Assembly (NCBI GenBank): GCA_946800325.1
Contig: OX326959.1
Location: forward strand, 48,118,784-48,182,783
Direction of reading: 5' to 3'
DNA: 64,000 nt
Source of the DNA: Luzula sylvatica
Taxonomy: Eukaryota > Streptophyta > Magnoliopsida > Poales > Juncaceae
Positions 60,862 to 64,000 of this stretch are shown here, in pieces. Made by a program: the position numbers and the translations under genes. The notes beneath the pieces were generated by a model, which made no database searches, was not told the DNA's origin, and saw only the letters and a program-made list of their open reading frames with translations. Within the stretch, counting starts at the first letter, position 1. Each line of letters begins with the position of its first letter.

Positions 60862-61790
60862 TAGGGATGTCAATGGGGGCGGGTCGGGGTCGGGGCAAGT
60901 ACTCCCCATACCCACCCCGTCTTTCGCGGGGATTCCCCGCCCCAAACCCCATTTAATTCACGGGCAAATTTTATGCCCCATCCCCACCCCGCGGGGATCC
61001 CCGTCCCCATTGGGAACCCCATAACCCGCCAAATTGACATAAAAATTGAAAATTTATTTTATTTAATACTTAAAAATAATTACTCGAATCTAAAATATCA
61101 TAGAAATTACAATTCAAAGAAACATAAAAATAACAACCAAATATCATTTTTTAAGCCATTCAATATGTCATGCAAATTTAATGCAAATATTACTCAAATC
61201 CTAAGATATAAATGTTTTTTGAAAATTTACTCAAATCCTAGAATATAAAAAGAAAAGTTGACCTCCAAACAACTTAGTCATATCTATATTTATCCAAATT
61301 CCAATTCAAAATAATATTACAAGAAAACTGTAAACTAATTAGAATTAGGGATGTTAGGGTTTATGAGCAAAGTCAATAGAGAAAAAAAAAAATAATGTAA
61401 ATTGAAAAATTGATAATATAGAAATTATCAATAATATGGAAGGTAAAAAGATACAAAGTAAATATTTAAAGGACAAGATATAATTTATAATTTTTTAAAA
61501 GGACAAGTACATATTTAGAATTTTTTGAACTAACAATTTATAATTTAGAAATATATTTATAATTTTAAATTCGAGACTCCGCGACGCATGTGACGGGATA
61601 ACCCATGGGGCACGGGGCAGGATAACCCATGGGGCGGGACTATCTATCCCCATACCCCATCTCATCCCCGCATCCGGGGCAAACTCCTCATCCCATCCCC
61701 ACCCCGCGGGACAAGTAATCGGAGATTCCCCGTCCCATTCGGATCGGGTCCCCACGGAGATGGAAATTTCCCGTCCCATTGACATCCCTA
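60862..61790. mobile_element. Non-autonomous hAT element, 929 bp
   Basis: Ends tagggatgtcaatgggggcg and, from the right, tagggatgtcaatgggacgg. Flanks attgggac (60854-60861) and attaggac (61791-61798) match at 7 of 8. Subterminal ggggcgg/ccccgc words. Same terminal decamer as 57012-57804 but a different interior. Confidence 0.9.
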
Positions 61791-61798
61791 ATTAGGAC

Positions 61799-62955
61799 TT
61801 GCATCAACAAGTTTTTTTTTGAAATACGGCGAAAGAGTACAAGGCCCCAAGAAATAAATAACCTTTTCACTTTTAACAGTTGATATTTTGTGAATATCAC
61901 AAATATGTAGAAAATATATCTAAATGAAAAATGATAATTTGCTATAGAAGTTGCCAAACACATAAAGAATAACAATCTAAAGTGTCACATACGATCCCTT
62001 ATAACACTCTAAAAGTTTTTCTTGAATAAAAAACCTTTCTCCTTCTTCAGTGTTAAGTCGTGACTACTTTGGAAAAAATGAAAGGAATGCCCGCCGCCTT
62101 GACGGCATGAATGCCCGCCCCTTTCACCTCTAGAATGACAACAAGATGCTCCTTTCACTCCTAGCTTCACGACTTTCCCTCTCCAGCTCTTTTCCTAGCA
62201 ACTTCATCCCTTTCAATAACCATTACGAGGCAAAATCGAACGGAATCGGACTATTCCGACCGGAATCGGACTATTCCGACCGGAATCGGGCAAAATCGGG
62301 TCGGCTACCGCCGACTCCGGCTCGAGTCGGCCGATTCGAACACCAAGTCGCCGATCCTCAGAACTATGGGACTCTAAATTCAACTTTATCTCTTCTATTT
62401 GTGCATATGAAGGAACCTCTCCTCCTTGTCCTGGCTTGGGGCTTCCCAAGCCACAAAATGGAGTTTCTATTATTCAGTTTTCAATTAATTATTAGAACAA
62501 ATTTTTTGGAAGAAGGAATTGATCGAGGAAAAAAATCGAGAATTGAACAAATTTTATATACACTTCTCATTGTGAGAGAGAACGATGAAGTAGAGAGAGA
62601 ATCGTTGATAGGAGGTGAGTTCTTTCATTTCTTGCAGATCGATGGGAGAGAGGAGAGACTAGAGAGAGAGTAGGTAGGTCTCCATCCAAAACAGAGATTT
62701 CAAGATTTTTCCAATTTTGTTTTGTTTTAGGACAGAAGTCAACGAAGAATTAAAGTTCATTCAAAATGTGATATACGATGATGCAATCATACCATTTAGA
62801 AGATGCCTGGACATAATCATTGCAGAATACTAATGCAGCCGTATTTGCTTGTATTTCCGGCTGCAACGTCATCCAATCGTTGTGAATCGTTCGGTCAGGT
62901 TTTAAAATTTTCCTCCAAATCGCTTTTTGAGGGTATTTAACAGGATAATTGGTGT
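61799..62955. other. Intergenic with a 20-bp tandem repeat
   Basis: gaatcggactattccgaccg is repeated two and a half times at 62243-62289, followed by a GC-richer tract to 62345. Open frames here carry no recognisable domain. Confidence 0.45.
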
Positions 62956-62956
62956 C

Positions 62957-63242
62957 AATAAATTACAGGTGTATCGTATTCGTAAATCATGAGTCGGCGT
63001 TCTTTCAACCGGAGACGAACTGGTCAAACCGGATACCAAAACCCTAAATTGGGGCCAGATTCGTGATTCAAATCGAGCAATGTTATTGGCTGCGTGCACT
63101 CAACAAAGTTGCAAAACAATCGATATGGGAATTTCCAAATACGAAGAAATAACTCTTAATAAAATTTTAGAAAATATTTTCGATTCCAATACCGACATAC
63201 TCTTAACTTCAGGAGGTGTTTCCGTGGGCGACAAGGATTTCG
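62957..63242 (+). pseudogene. CNX1: Orphan exon of molybdopterin molybdenumtransferase CNX1 (MoeA domain)
   Basis: The frame from about 62993 reads LSTGDELVKPDTKTLNWGQI, then RDSNRAMLLAACTQQSCKTI and NTDILLTSGGVSVGDKDF. These are the STGDEL and TSGGVSVGD motifs of the MoeA/Cnx1E molybdenum-insertion domain. A good donor (TTCG|GTAAAC at 63242/63243) follows. Just upstream, the frame has a TGA at 62990-62992 where 'RPTVAVLSTGDEL' is expected. No other CNX1 exon is visible on either side: PR-1 starts 400 bp away. It is therefore most likely a fragment or dying duplicate; a distant remaining gene half is not excluded. Confidence 0.75.
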
Positions 63243-63331
63243 GTAAACCCTCTTGGCCCAGTGGGGTAAAATTCACTTCGAAAAATACCCTAAATTTTTA
63301 AAAATATAAATAATCGCATATTTTCTTGAAG

Positions 63332-63333
<2 letters not shown>

Positions 63334-63395
<62 letters not shown>
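63334..63395. repeat. (TA)n microsatellite
   Basis: About 31 TA units, flanked by an exact 15-bp direct repeat ttttcttgaagtaat (63321-63335 and 63417-63431). Confidence 0.95.
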
Positions 63396-63399
<4 letters not shown>

Positions 63400-63660
63400 T
63401 GCCAGTAATAACCATTTTTTCTTGAAGTAATGGTTTTGGATTTGGCCAATTGTAAGTATTTATTTAGAGAGAAAGAAAGAGATATTCCAATAAAATGACC
63501 TTTTATTCCAATAAAACTCAGCACAGTTGCGAGTATATAAATACAGCCTTATTTATTATTTATTTATTTTATCATATATCATAAGCGAGTGTTATTGTAT
63601 CATAATAATATTCGCTTAAATCTCCATATCTCTTACTGCTGAAAGTACTTTCTCACCATT

Positions 63661-64000
63661 TTAGTAAGGACTTTCTCCTACATAATTACCAGGAGGATTA
63701 TAGCTACATATGATAAATATACCCCCATTATCACACACCACTTTTGCGCACCCGATTTGCGTAGTTTTTCGCCAAACAACCTGAGTATAGTGACCACAAA
63801 CTTGTCCAGACGCACATGTATTTGAACCATGATCGTAATACTGTTTCTCGGAGACCCATGCATTCACTGCATCAACTCCTGAGTAATCTGCTCCAGATCC
63901 CCCGAATAGATTTTCCCCATACTGGCCTCCCGAGTGTTTGAGCTGGCAATCAGATTTTCTCTGATTGGCATAATTTTGCGCGTAAGCTTGGACAGTGGAG
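63661..64000 (-). CDS. PR1: Pathogenesis-related protein 1 (CAP domain), 3' part, cut by window edge
   Basis: 113 codons from the right edge to a TAA at 63661. Visible blocks are [68 protein letters not shown] and [15 protein letters not shown]. These are the CAP-superfamily signatures GHYTQVVW and YNPPGNY, plus the GENLF motif and conserved cysteines, and they place it in the PR-1 family. The signal peptide and N-terminus lie outside the window. PR-1 proteins are secreted, salicylate-associated defence proteins that bind sterols. No intron is seen in the visible part, which is normal for PR-1. Confidence 0.95.
   Translation of the reverse strand, partial: STVQAYAQNYANQRKSDCQLKHSGGQYGENLFGGSGADYSGVDAVNAWVSEKQYYDHGSNTCASGQVCGHYTQVVWRKTTQIGCAKVVCDNGGIFIICSYNPPGNYVGESPY

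Overview
The window looks like nuclear DNA of a flowering plant, probably a eudicot. Genes have plant-style introns with GT..AG borders, the background is AT-rich, and non-autonomous DNA transposons, Helitron ends, LINE remnants and SINE-like copies fill the space between genes. The protein families (cytosolic HSP70, MED28, U1A, SEC15, LURP-one-related, CNX1, PR-1) are ordinary plant ones. I did not identify the species.

Layout. 1-28 kb: a same-strand (minus) cluster of HSP70-like genes. One is cut by the left edge (1-82) and three are complete (7354-10088, 15643-17843, 24198-27729). Each complete gene has two exons, with the intron at the same codon position. All three end before the family's C-terminal tail and lack the EEVD motif. 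5' flanks of the edge gene and the first complete gene are homologous, so about 10 kb was duplicated in tandem, and the copies have since collected different insertions, including a solo LTR. 28-34 kb: a GC-rich open stretch with no recognisable domain, tandem repeats, a PIF/Harbinger-like element and a hAT-like element. 34-50 kb: single-copy housekeeping or signalling genes: MED28 (+), U1A (-), SEC15 (+) and a LURP-one-related gene (-), separated by a ~170-bp-period satellite and nested transposons. 50-62 kb: transposon-dominated, with hAT elements that carry 8-bp target-site duplications and a 1.6-kb MULE-like element with long inverted repeats and a 9-bp duplication. 62-64 kb: an orphan CNX1 (molybdenum cofactor) exon and the 3' part of a PR-1 gene that runs off the right edge.

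How the genes relate. Apart from the HSP70 cluster there is no functional operon-like grouping. MED28 (transcription), U1A (splicing), SEC15 (exocytosis), LOR and PR-1 (both from defence-associated families) are unrelated neighbours. The striking features are the EEVD-less HSP70 cluster, a retained-frame 78-nt intron in U1A, a promoter-like block shared by the U1A and SEC15 5' sides, and the diversity of hAT-type elements, each with its own subterminal repeat word. I found no convincing wholly new system. All exon borders were derived by hand from reading frame, splice dinucleotides and family knowledge; no alignment or database search was run.
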